Source of the DNA: Bacillus shivajii
GTDB taxonomy: Bacteria; Bacillota; Bacilli; Bacillales; Salisediminibacteriaceae
Reading direction: 5' to 3'
Length of the DNA stretch: 64,000 nt
NCBI RefSeq assembly: GCF_020519665.1
Contig: NZ_CP084703.1
Coordinates: forward strand, 2,170,001 to 2,234,000
In this document: positions 33,088-40,847 of the stretch, piece by piece
Numbering within the stretch: the stretch's first letter is position 1
Layout: each line of letters opens with the position of its first letter
Translations under genes and position numbers: made by a program
Notes under the pieces: generated by a model
The model's database searches: none
Told to the model about the DNA's origin: nothing
What the model saw: the letters and a program-made list of their open reading frames with translations, nothing else

Positions 33088-36000
33088 ATGATGACAATTG
33101 TAAAAGAGAAACTAGAGCGAGGGAACCTTTCCTATACGGAAGAAGAGAAAGCTCGCTTACAATTGCTAAAAGATAAACAAAAGGAACGACTGTTTGAAGT
33201 CGCTTTTTGTGGGCATTTTTCAGCAGGAAAATCAACGATCTTAAATTCATTACTAGGTGCAGAAGTTTTACCAACTAGTCCAATTCCGACAAGTGCAAAT
33301 ATCGTTAAAATAAAAAATGGTGAATTAGGTTTATCTGTACATACAAAAGATGAAGGCAAAAAGTGTTGGACGGGCGAAATTCCATGGGATCAGGTACGTA
33401 ACTGGGGCATGAACGGCTTAAAAATATCAGATATTACAATCACAGCAAATTTACCGTTCTTAGGAAATGCTAGTTCCATTTTAGATACTCCTGGAGTTGA
33501 TTCAACGGATGATTCACACGAATCTGTTACTGTAGAACAATTGTATTCGACAGATGCCGTTGTTTATGTGATGGATTATAATCACGTCCAGTCTGAAACG
33601 AATTTATATTTCTTGAAACAGCTATCACTAGAAAAAAAACCAATATATCTCGTCGTAAACCAAATAGATAAACATAATGAAACCGAAATTCCAATTTCGA
33701 TCTTCCGAAATTCTTTAAAAAATGTTTTGCAAGAGTGGGGAATAGAATATATTTCAATATATTTTACATCGATGAAAAATTGGGAACATCCACTAAATGA
33801 ATTTGCGGTCTTTGAACGAGAGATGAAAGCTCTTTTATACAATAGTGATGAGCTAATAGAGACATCCCAGCACATGTTAACGTATGGATTATACAATGCA
33901 GTAAATCATCGTTTGTCAATTGAAAAGAACGAAGCGATTGAAGATATTAAAGATGAAATGGAAAACGAAGGATACACACTTGAACAACTTTCAGAAAAAG
34001 CTCGAATCGTTAATGAGTTAGAATATTTAAATCATTATGATCAATACATTTGGAAAAACTTCAAGAAAGAAAACGATAAACTATTTAATAATGTGACACT
34101 CTTTCCATATGAAACGACAGACCTTGCTCGTGAATGGATTGAAACGTTAAAACCGGGTTATAAAGTTGGCATCTTGTTTTCTAAAAAGAAAACCGCTGAT
34201 GAACAAGCACGTAGACTCACACGTTTAACTGAAAATCTTCAAGATAAAGTGAAGTCACAATTAATCTTTCATTTGCAAGGGTACTTTCAAAAAGTTGACC
34301 GTACGACATTATCTAATGTTGAGCGGTTTGAAGAAGCAGTAAGTGAAATGAATTATGAAGTCTCTAACGAACTTTTGAAAAGTCATGTGAAAACAGATTA
34401 TACGAGTAGGGATTACGTATACACATTTACAAAAGAAATGACAAACTTGATTGTGCAACACATCAAAGAAAAAGCAAAACGAATCGTTGACATTCAAATT
34501 GAAGAAATGGATGGCTATGTAAAAGAAAAGCGCCAGTCTACGAATAAACAACTCGAAAAATTTCATGCAATTGAAGAGTATGAAAAAAAGCTTGAAGAAG
34601 TCAAGGAAACTTATACGAAGGAGTCAGAAGGTATTCAAAAAGTATTATCTACCTTCCCGTCAGAAAGAGCATATGTAAATTTACTTCATTCAGTTATGAA
34701 AAAATCATTTCCTTCTAATCACGAGCAATCCCTTTCAGGTATCACTTTACCTGAAGAAGGAGTCATTGATACGACGTGGGATAACGATCATACTTCACGT
34801 GTCATTGACTTTTCAGAAGAAGACACGCTTAAGTGGGTGACAAATGTTAAAGATTCGTTACAATCATTTCATCAATCAAAAGTGTTAAAGACAGAGCGTG
34901 ATCAACTCATTGAAAGGATAAAGAGATATCAAGATCAGTCTTTTGTTATTTCTTTATTTGGTGCATTTAGTGCAGGGAAATCAAGTTTTGCCAATGCATT
35001 ATTAGGTGAAAGTATTTTACCTGTTTCTCCGAATCCAACAACCGCTACTGTAAATACCGTTGAACAATCAAACGGCAATAATGAACACGGCACAGTTAAG
35101 ATTTCGTTAAAATCTGTGGAAGATTTAAATGATGAGATTCAGGCGGTTAGTCATCAGTTAGATGAATCATTATCTGTTGAGACACTTAAAGGTTGGTCAC
35201 CGAATACAAAGAACTACCATTCCAGTTGGGAAAAAACGTATTCCGACTATTTACTTACTTTAAAGGAAAGCATAAAGAAAAACTTAAACGAATTGGGGAC
35301 ATGGATTGTGAAAGATTTAAAAAATCTTGAATTTTATGTCGCTCAAGAAGAGAATGCATGCTTAATTAAGGAAGTAAATATTTATTATGATTGTGAACTA
35401 ACAAAAAAAGGGATTATTCTTGTTGATACGCCAGGAGTGAATTCCATTCATGGGAGGCATACAAATGTTGCATTTCAGCAAATGAAAAAATCTGATGCCA
35501 TTTTTTATTTGACGTATTACAATCATGCGTTTTCAAAAGCAGATCAATACTTCCTTCAACAAATTGGAAAGGTAAATGAAAGCTTTGAACATGATAAACT
35601 TTACTTTATTATTAATGCATCTGACTTAGCTAATAATGAAAATGAATTAAATGGTGTAAAAAAACATGTCCATGATCAACTATTAAGTAACGGTTTAGAA
35701 AAACCGCGCATCTATGATGTATCAAGTAAACAAGGATTGGCTGCCAAAAAAAATAAAGATGTCGCAAGCACAAGCTTTTCAAGGTTTGAAACGTCTTTTT
35801 ATAATGAAACGATTATAGAACTGAAAAAATTAAGTTTTGATATGATTGTTCATCAACTAAATCAATTTGTCGAGAAGCTTGATGACAGTGTTCGTTTTAT
35901 GAAAGAAGATGAAGCAGAACAAAAGAGACAACATAAAATATTACAACAAACCGTGAAGGAACAAATGTTAGCTGTTCAAAATTCCTCGTTTTCTTATGTA

Positions 36001-36675
36001 TTAAGAGACTTAATTCAAGAGTATGACCAAATGACGTTATATTTACGCGAGAGAATGAAGTTCGTATTAAATGATTACTTTCCGACAGCGATTAATGTTG
36101 CAACAGTAAATGGAAATTCAAAGAAACAATTACAAGAGCAACTATTAGGAGCAATGAAGGAATGGAAAGGGTTAGGAGAATACTTCTTAAAACAAGAGCT
36201 TGAAGCAAGTATTGTACGTATGGAAGCCAAATTAAAAGAAAGAGCATATGATTGGGTAAAAGAAGAGTCACATGCGGTTCAAAAAGAGTTGACTTCATAT
36301 GCGTATTACCCTGATTTACAAAGAATTGAATTAACTGGAGATCTTCATGAGGTGGATTTAAATGTCGATCTATTAACGTTTAAATCTTATATCAAATCAA
36401 AGAAAGACTTTTTTGAACAAGGGACAATTAAAGTGTTAAAAGAACAATTAGTGCAAACTGGTGTTGAGAAAGCAAGTGATTCTATAGCTACATGGTCTAA
36501 ACTTTTTACGGATGTATTAGAAGATTCATTAAAACGCATAGAAAAAGAGTTAAAAGAAGAAATGGTTGCAGCCATTGAAAATGAATTATCTCGTTCTGAA
36601 GCACTAATGGATAAAAACGTTCAAGCTTCAATAGAGAAAGAACAAAAAGCATTAACGGAATTTTTGAATCCGTGA
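33088..36675 (+). CDS. dynA: Two-headed bacterial dynamin-like GTPase
   Basis: A 1195-residue fusion of two dynamin-like proteins, the arrangement and size of Bacillus subtilis DynA (YpbR), which tethers and fuses membranes and protects against phage and pore-forming agents. First P-loop GHFSAGKSTILNSLLG (residues 42-57), with DTPGVDS and NQIDKHN. Second P-loop GAFSAGKSSFANALLG (about 625-640), with DTPGVNS and NASDLANNE. Both halves have long helical stalk regions with coiled-coil character (for example residues 270-320, 480-560, 935-1195). ATG 33088 or 33091 after AAAGGGG. No other dynamin gene is nearby. Confidence 0.92.
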   Translation: MMTIVKEKLERGNLSYTEEEKARLQLLKDKQKERLFEVAFCGHFSAGKSTILNSLLGAEVLPTSPIPTSANIVKIKNGELGLSVHTKDEGKKCWTGEIPWDQVRNWGMNGLKISDITITANLPFLGNASSILDTPGVDSTDDSHESVTVEQLYSTDAVVYVMDYNHVQSETNLYFLKQLSLEKKPIYLVVNQIDKHNETEIPISIFRNSLKNVLQEWGIEYISIYFTSMKNWEHPLNEFAVFEREMKALLYNSDELIETSQHMLTYGLYNAVNHRLSIEKNEAIEDIKDEMENEGYTLEQLSEKARIVNELEYLNHYDQYIWKNFKKENDKLFNNVTLFPYETTDLAREWIETLKPGYKVGILFSKKKTADEQARRLTRLTENLQDKVKSQLIFHLQGYFQKVDRTTLSNVERFEEAVSEMNYEVSNELLKSHVKTDYTSRDYVYTFTKEMTNLIVQHIKEKAKRIVDIQIEEMDGYVKEKRQSTNKQLEKFHAIEEYEKKLEEVKETYTKESEGIQKVLSTFPSERAYVNLLHSVMKKSFPSNHEQSLSGITLPEEGVIDTTWDNDHTSRVIDFSEEDTLKWVTNVKDSLQSFHQSKVLKTERDQLIERIKRYQDQSFVISLFGAFSAGKSSFANALLGESILPVSPNPTTATVNTVEQSNGNNEHGTVKISLKSVEDLNDEIQAVSHQLDESLSVETLKGWSPNTKNYHSSWEKTYSDYLLTLKESIKKNLNELGTWIVKDLKNLEFYVAQEENACLIKEVNIYYDCELTKKGIILVDTPGVNSIHGRHTNVAFQQMKKSDAIFYLTYYNHAFSKADQYFLQQIGKVNESFEHDKLYFIINASDLANNENELNGVKKHVHDQLLSNGLEKPRIYDVSSKQGLAAKKNKDVASTSFSRFETSFYNETIIELKKLSFDMIVHQLNQFVEKLDDSVRFMKEDEAEQKRQHKILQQTVKEQMLAVQNSSFSYVLRDLIQEYDQMTLYLRERMKFVLNDYFPTAINVATVNGNSKKQLQEQLLGAMKEWKGLGEYFLKQELEASIVRMEAKLKERAYDWVKEESHAVQKELTSYAYYPDLQRIELTGDLHEVDLNVDLLTFKSYIKSKKDFFEQGTIKVLKEQLVQTGVEKASDSIATWSKLFTDVLEDSLKRIEKELKEEMVAAIENELSRSEALMDKNVQASIEKEQKALTEFLNP

Positions 36676-36760
36676 CTCATAAGTTATCACCCCCTTTACG
36701 TAACTGAGCTGGTTTAGAATAAAGTTCTCCTAAATAAAGGGGAGGGAGGCAGGAATAACA

Positions 36761-37024
36761 ATGGAAGTGACAAAAGAAGCGGTAGATTTTTTGGAGGAAT
36801 TATCTCATAGAAGTGGCCGCCATACCTATCGGATTAGCTTCGATGATAAGAGTACATGAGGTGCATCAAAGTTTAAAATAACTCTGGATGAGTTTAAAGA
36901 TGGAGATCAACTATTTAAGGTTAAAGGGTTAATTTTTTATTATAACAAAGAGCTCAGCCAACAAATTGATACCCTTTTAATTACTTATATAGACGGCAGG
37001 CTAAAATTACTAGATAGAAGATAA
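36761..37024 (+). CDS. HesB/IscA-like selenoprotein (UGA read as selenocysteine)
   Basis: An 87-codon gene that only makes sense if the in-frame TGA at 36857-36859 (residue 33) is read through. The N-terminus MEVTKEAVDFLEEL and the region around the UGA, ISFDDKST-U-GASKFKITLDE, match HesB/IscA-like Fe-S or iron-binding proteins, where the conserved Cys of CGGxSxxLxLDE stands at the UGA. Beyond it the frame stays open for 54 codons (GDQLFKVKGLIFYYNKELSQ ... RLKLLDRR) and ends at TAA. Ribosome site GGGGAGGGAGG lies upstream. A hairpin with a G-containing loop follows at SECIS distance. HesB-like proteins are a reported selenoprotein family. It lies 85 bp after dynA and 231 bp before a radical SAM gene. 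Confidence 0.85.
36880..36894 (+). promoter_or_regulatory. Putative bacterial SECIS hairpin for the HesB-like UGA
   Basis: AACUC-UGGAU-GAGUU: a 5-bp stem and a 5-nt loop whose second and third bases are G. The loop begins 26 nt after the UGA (25 nt between), within the range known for bacterial SECIS elements. The stem is shorter and more A-U-rich than that of the peroxiredoxin. Confidence 0.65.
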
Positions 37025-37173
37025 TGAAAGATCAATACTTTTACATGAACTTGTTCTACCTGAGAGCAAGCTCTTTTTTCTATGCATAAAAGCATTTATA
37101 TGACATCGAATTCGTGAAAACGGTCATCTGTTATGTAAACAATTTGTGAACTCTGCCATCTAATCGTCTTATA

Positions 37174-37189
37174 TGTGATTTACATCATA
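37174..37189 (+). promoter_or_regulatory. Fnr/Crp-like operator upstream of radical SAM gene
   Basis: TGTGA-TTTACA-TCATA, nine of ten arm bases of the TGTGA-N6-TCACA consensus used by Bacillus Fnr. It lies 67 bp before the radical SAM start, between the HesB-like gene and that gene. Activation under oxygen limitation is an inference. Confidence 0.45.
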
Positions 37190-37255
37190 TCAGGAGGTTT
37201 TTATTCGCGATAAGCTAAAAGTATGAAAAAGTAGCTTGTTAAGGAGGGCTTATAG

Positions 37256-38374
37256 ATGTTTCCTCAAGATTATAATGAAAATCCGTTTATCGTAATATGG
37301 GAGTTAACACGTGCTTGTGAATTAAAGTGTCTGCATTGTCGCGCAGAAGCTCAGTACCGTCGTCATCCTATGGAACTTTCGTTTGAAGAAGGGAAAAAGT
37401 TAATTGATGATATACATTCGATGAACAACCCTATGCTAGTTTTTACAGGTGGAGACCCGCTGATGAGAGAAGATGTGTTTGATATTGCAAAATATGCAAT
37501 TGATAAAGGTGTACGAGTATCAATGACACCATCAGCAACACCTAATGTAACAAAAGAAGCAATGTCAAAAGCGAAAGAGGTCGGATTATCAAGGTGGGCA
37601 TTTAGTCTAGATGGACCAAACGCTGAAATACATGATCACTTCCGTGGAACGTCTGGTTCGTTTGATTTAACAATGAATGCAATTAAATACCTACATGAGT
37701 TAAATATGCCTATTCAAATTAATACGGTCATTTCAACGTATAATGTCAATCAATTAGATGAAATGGCTGCGCTCGTTGAAGAGTTAGATTGTGTATTATG
37801 GAGTGTGTTCTTCCTTGTTCCAACTGGAAGAGGGCAAGAAGATGACATGATTTCTCCAGTTGAACATGAAAAAGTATTCCAATGGCTTTACGACCTGTCT
37901 AAACGAGTCTCATTTGATATCAAAACAACGGCAGCGCAGCACTATCGCCGAGTTGTTATTCAAAACAAAATGCGTGAGAAAGCTGAAAATGAAAAAGAGA
38001 TCCAATATAAAGATGCACTTGTTCAAGGTGAGACAGGAAAAATTGATGGATTAGGCAGAGCACCTAAAGGTGTTAATGATGGAAATGGATTCGTATTTAT
38101 TTCACATACCGGGGATGTATATCCTAGCGGTCTACTACCTGTAAAAGCAGGTAATGTCCGTGAGACACCTTTACCTACGATTTATAGGGAATCTGACATT
38201 TTTAAATCATTAAGAAACCCTGATTTATATAAAGGAAAGTGCGGTGTTTGTGAATACCGTCATGTTTGTGGGGGATCTAGATCGAGAGCGTACGCAATGA
38301 CAGGTGACTATCTAGAAAGTGAACCATTCTGTGTATATGTTCCAAAAGAATTAAGGAAAAAGAAGGTCCAATAA
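37256..38374 (+). CDS. Radical SAM/SPASM enzyme, TIGR04053 family
   Basis: A 372-residue radical S-adenosylmethionine enzyme. The cluster-binding motif is Cys21-x3-Cys25-x2-Cys28 (TRACELKCLHCRAEAQ), followed by FTGGDPLMR, LSRWAFSLDGPNAEIHD and VLWSVFFLVPTGRG. The SPASM C-terminus (about residues 320-365) has CGVCEYRHVCGGSRSRAYA and a last Cys in SEPFCVY, for extra Fe-S clusters. The family resembles haem-tailoring enzymes such as AhbD and NirJ, but the substrate of TIGR04053 members is unknown. RBS AAGGAGGGC. A possible Fnr box and the HesB-like selenoprotein gene are just upstream, which suggests a link with Fe-S or anaerobic metabolism (inference). Confidence 0.85.
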   Translation: MFPQDYNENPFIVIWELTRACELKCLHCRAEAQYRRHPMELSFEEGKKLIDDIHSMNNPMLVFTGGDPLMREDVFDIAKYAIDKGVRVSMTPSATPNVTKEAMSKAKEVGLSRWAFSLDGPNAEIHDHFRGTSGSFDLTMNAIKYLHELNMPIQINTVISTYNVNQLDEMAALVEELDCVLWSVFFLVPTGRGQEDDMISPVEHEKVFQWLYDLSKRVSFDIKTTAAQHYRRVVIQNKMREKAENEKEIQYKDALVQGETGKIDGLGRAPKGVNDGNGFVFISHTGDVYPSGLLPVKAGNVRETPLPTIYRESDIFKSLRNPDLYKGKCGVCEYRHVCGGSRSRAYAMTGDYLESEPFCVYVPKELRKKKVQ

Positions 38375-38380
38375 ATGATG

Positions 38381-38417
38381 AAAGACACGCAGATATATTT
38401 GTTTGTGTGTCTTTTTT
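38381..38417. terminator. Bidirectional terminator between radical SAM gene and small zinc-finger gene
   Basis: AAAGACAC ... GTGTCTTTTTT, with A run on one side and U run on the other, placed between two convergent genes. Confidence 0.75.
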
Positions 38418-38574
38418 ATGCATTAGACTTTTCTTCACACGTCTTACAAACCTTTAAACGTAAAAAGTTATACTGTGCAATAGAAATTAAGCAGTTTGAA
38501 CAAACATCTTCACCACATTCTCCACATCTTGCTAAACGTTTATCATCATTTTTACAACAAGAACAATAGGCCAT
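38416..38574 (-). CDS. 52-residue zinc-finger-like protein
   Basis: A 52-residue protein, MAYCSCCKNDDKRLARCGEC... ending KVCKTCEEKSNA. It has four CxxC-type pairs (CSCC, CGEC, CSNC, CKTC), the spacing of a double zinc-binding B-box/RING-like treble-clef module. AAAGGAG lies 9 nt before the ATG on the minus strand. It is shorter than the usual gene-calling limit; the plus-strand frame over the same DNA has no homology. I do not know a function. It has its own terminator, shared with the convergent radical SAM gene. Confidence 0.8.
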   Translation of the reverse strand: MAYCSCCKNDDKRLARCGECGEDVCSNCLISIAQYNFLRLKVCKTCEEKSNA

Positions 38575-38692
38575 TTCTTTGTACTCCTTTCAGTTTTTTA
38601 TCTATTTCGTACTTCAATATATGAAAAAACGTTGAAGAGAATACTTAGATATTTAGTAGAACACCCAAATTTCTATTAAAGCAAAAATAAAA

Positions 38693-38730
38693 AGAGGGAG
38701 ACCCATTTGTGCAAGTAGGTCTCCCTCTCG
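38693..38730. terminator. Terminator of the YitT-type gene
   Basis: AGAGGGAGACC ... GGTCTCCCTCT, an 11-bp stem directly after the minus-strand gene, with a T/A-rich flank. Confidence 0.8.
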
Positions 38731-38731
38731 A

Positions 38732-39340
38732 TTATGAGGCTTTTTGAGCTTGTTGTACTGGTTCAGGATCAGCATTTTTCTTTGCGATTTTTCCTTTAAA
38801 ATAACTAATAATCATAGATATCATAATAATAGAAAGTACAGAGTAAATTCCTCGTAGAAGCCCTACAGACATTAAGCCAGTTAAAATGACGGCAAAATCA
38901 AATGCAAAGGTTGTCTTACCAGGGTCGATATGAAACCTCCTTTGTAAAACAAGAGCCAAAATGTTTGCTCCCCCAAGAGAGGAACCATTCATAAATAAGA
39001 AGGATAAACCAAAACCACAGATAATTCCCCCTAATATTGAACCGAAGATTGCATTGATTTCTATTGTTGGGAGAAACTGAATCACTTCAGTCATTAATGA
39101 CAATGTCGTTACTGCAAAAATGGTCGAGAGTGTAAATTTCCAGCCCATTTTAAACACAGACAATATGTAAAACGGAATATTAATCATAAAGAAAACGATC
39201 GCAAACGAACTGCTTAATAAATACGAAATACTTAATGCTAACCCAGCAGTCCCTCCAGTAATGACTTGGGAACTTTGAAGAATAAAAACACCAAAACTAA
39301 CAACCACACATGATAAAACCATATATATAATTCGTAACAT
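38732..39340 (-). CDS. YitT-family membrane protein without the DUF2179 domain
   Basis: A 202-residue membrane protein with five to six helices. YitT-family features: GVFILQSSQVITGGTAGLALS, GWKFTLSTIFAV, GSILGGIICGFGLSFLFMNGSSLGGANILAL (in parts) and the final RGIYSVLSIIMISMII. Most Bacillus YitT paralogues are about 280 residues and end in a cytosolic DUF2179 domain, which is absent here; the natural stop and terminator show that it is a short family version, not a truncation. Possibly a transporter; unproven. RBS AGGTG. Confidence 0.82.
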   Translation of the reverse strand: MLRIIYMVLSCVVVSFGVFILQSSQVITGGTAGLALSISYLLSSSFAIVFFMINIPFYILSVFKMGWKFTLSTIFAVTTLSLMTEVIQFLPTIEINAIFGSILGGIICGFGLSFLFMNGSSLGGANILALVLQRRFHIDPGKTTFAFDFAVILTGLMSVGLLRGIYSVLSIIMISMIISYFKGKIAKKNADPEPVQQAQKAS

Positions 39341-39607
39341 TTTCTACACCTACTTACTTTTTTCTATTAATCTATTACGTAATATTAGATCAACGTGATA
39401 TATTATAGAATGATATAGCAAACGTTACAAATACATGCATAAACGTATGTGTGCGTTTGTGCGTTTACGCTTTAAACTTATAAAGTGACATTTCGTGATT
39501 TAAAACAATCCATTATACTGAGAAGAATGAATGTTACACGTATAAGAGAGATAAGATATAATGAAAGAGAATATTCAAAAACAATATCGCTTAGAAGGTA
39601 GGTAATT

Positions 39608-40465
39608 ATGAAAGAGCAATTTTACGCAGGAAAAATTGAAACACTGAAAATCGTACATAAATCGAAAGCAGGATTCCATTTATCAAACGGGCAAGAAGAC
39701 ACACTTTTACCTTTTTATGAAGTAACGACCCCTGTAAATAAAGGGGACGAAGTCGAAGTCTTTTTCTATGTAAATAAAGAAGGCAATTTAGTTCCAACAA
39801 TGAAAGTACCATCTATTTATTTTGATAAATACGGGTGGGTAGAGGTTGTTGATCGTATTCCTCACTTAGGTGTCTTTGCCGATATAGGAACTGCTAAGGA
39901 AGTGCTTGTATCAAAAGATGATTTACCATTGAAGCAAAGTGTTTGGCCAAAACCAGGCGATCAAGTATTCGTTAAGTTAGATACAGATAAAAAAGGGAGA
40001 CTCTTAGCAGTCCTTGCATCAGAAGAGGTTATTTTAAAAGAAGCAACATTTGCTGAGAAGAAACTGATCCATACAGATGTAACAGGAAGAGTGTATCGTT
40101 CAACGAAAGTTGGGACCTTTATATTCACTGAAGAAGGTTACAGAGGATTTATCCATTATACTGAACGAAAAGAAGAGCCGCGTTTAGGTCAACTTGTGAG
40201 CGGGAGAATAATCGGTGTGAAAGATGATGGAACGGTCAACGTTTCTTTACGTTCAGAAAAAGTAACCGAAATGGATGAAGACTCAGACCGAATCATTCAA
40301 TACTTAGAGGAACATGGAGGCCAAATGCCATTTGGCGATAAAAGTGATCCAGAAGAAATTCGCGATACCTTTCATTTAAGTAAGTCAGCGTTTAAACGAG
40401 CGCTTGGAAAGTTAATGAAAGAAGGTAAAATCGAGCAAAAAGATGGAACAACCATTTTGAAATAA
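39608..40465 (+). CDS. cvfB: S1 RNA-binding protein CvfB
   Basis: A 285-residue RNA-binding protein (YitL in Bacillus subtilis, CvfB in Staphylococcus, where it affects virulence and protease production). It has three S1/OB-type domains: residues 1-65, 66-135 (KYGWVEVVDRIPHLGVFADIGTAK in parts) and 145-215 (GRVYRSTKVGTFIFTEEGYRGFIHY), then a C-terminal winged helix (DTFHLSKSAFKRALGKLMKEGK). ATG with AGGTAGG upstream, and a terminator follows. Confidence 0.9.
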   Translation: MKEQFYAGKIETLKIVHKSKAGFHLSNGQEDTLLPFYEVTTPVNKGDEVEVFFYVNKEGNLVPTMKVPSIYFDKYGWVEVVDRIPHLGVFADIGTAKEVLVSKDDLPLKQSVWPKPGDQVFVKLDTDKKGRLLAVLASEEVILKEATFAEKKLIHTDVTGRVYRSTKVGTFIFTEEGYRGFIHYTERKEEPRLGQLVSGRIIGVKDDGTVNVSLRSEKVTEMDEDSDRIIQYLEEHGGQMPFGDKSDPEEIRDTFHLSKSAFKRALGKLMKEGKIEQKDGTTILK

Positions 40466-40470
40466 GTTTG

Positions 40471-40506
40471 AGGGGGTCCTGATTCATGTCAGAACCCCTT
40501 TCTTTA
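40471..40506 (+). terminator. Terminator of cvfB
   Basis: AGGGGGTCCTG ATTCATGT CAGAACCCCTTTCTTT, stem with one mismatch and U-rich tail. Confidence 0.75.
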
Positions 40507-40847
40507 TTTCTCATCCGATATTTCAAACTTAATCAGTCTACCCTGAAAATAAGTTTAAAAATACATTCTCTTTCGTCCACTATTTCTTCGGCTAAATTGC
40601 TTCTTCCTCTTCTAGCCACGCTACGTAGCTCGATGCGTCGGCGCAGCTCATAGCTTAATCAGTGTAGTTGCGAAAAAGTTATAATGGCTGTCTACTTAAA
40701 AAATCGTTTTTATTGTCCAACTAACATATCTTGTGATAATATAAGAACAGATATTCGCCCCCCCCATCTCAACTCATCCTCATTTCCTCTATAATCTCTC
40801 ACACGGATGTACATCACCATGAAAAACAAAAAAAGATAGGTGATTTT
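40507..40847. other. Gene-free stretch between cvfB and topB
   Basis: About 340 bp. It has a GC-rich patch (CTACGTAGCTCGATGCGTCG near 40620) resembling pieces of the composite repeats, and a run of eight C near 40758. No gene or structured RNA recognised. The topB promoter must lie in its right part. Confidence 0.5.

Noticed and set aside
36840-36860. TGA at 36857 treated as the true stop of a 32-residue peptide
   Set aside because: The homology to HesB-like proteins continues in the same frame after the TGA, and the SECIS-like hairpin follows.
37190-37245. Leader peptide after AGGAGG at 37192 (ATT start, eight codons)
   Set aside because: ATT starts are very rare and nothing else supports translation; the radical SAM gene has its own ribosome site.
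38375-38569. 64-codon plus-strand frame after the radical SAM gene
   Set aside because: It is the antisense of the Cys-rich 52-residue gene and begins at the terminator; no ribosome site of its own.
39410-39480. GCGTTTGTGCGTTTACGC-like motif upstream of cvfB as an operator
   Set aside because: The half-sites do not form a consistent dyad and no known regulator matches.
40750-40765. Run of eight C (and a similar run near 47752) as a phase-variation switch
   Set aside because: Both runs are intergenic and not next to a start codon or promoter in a way that would switch a gene.
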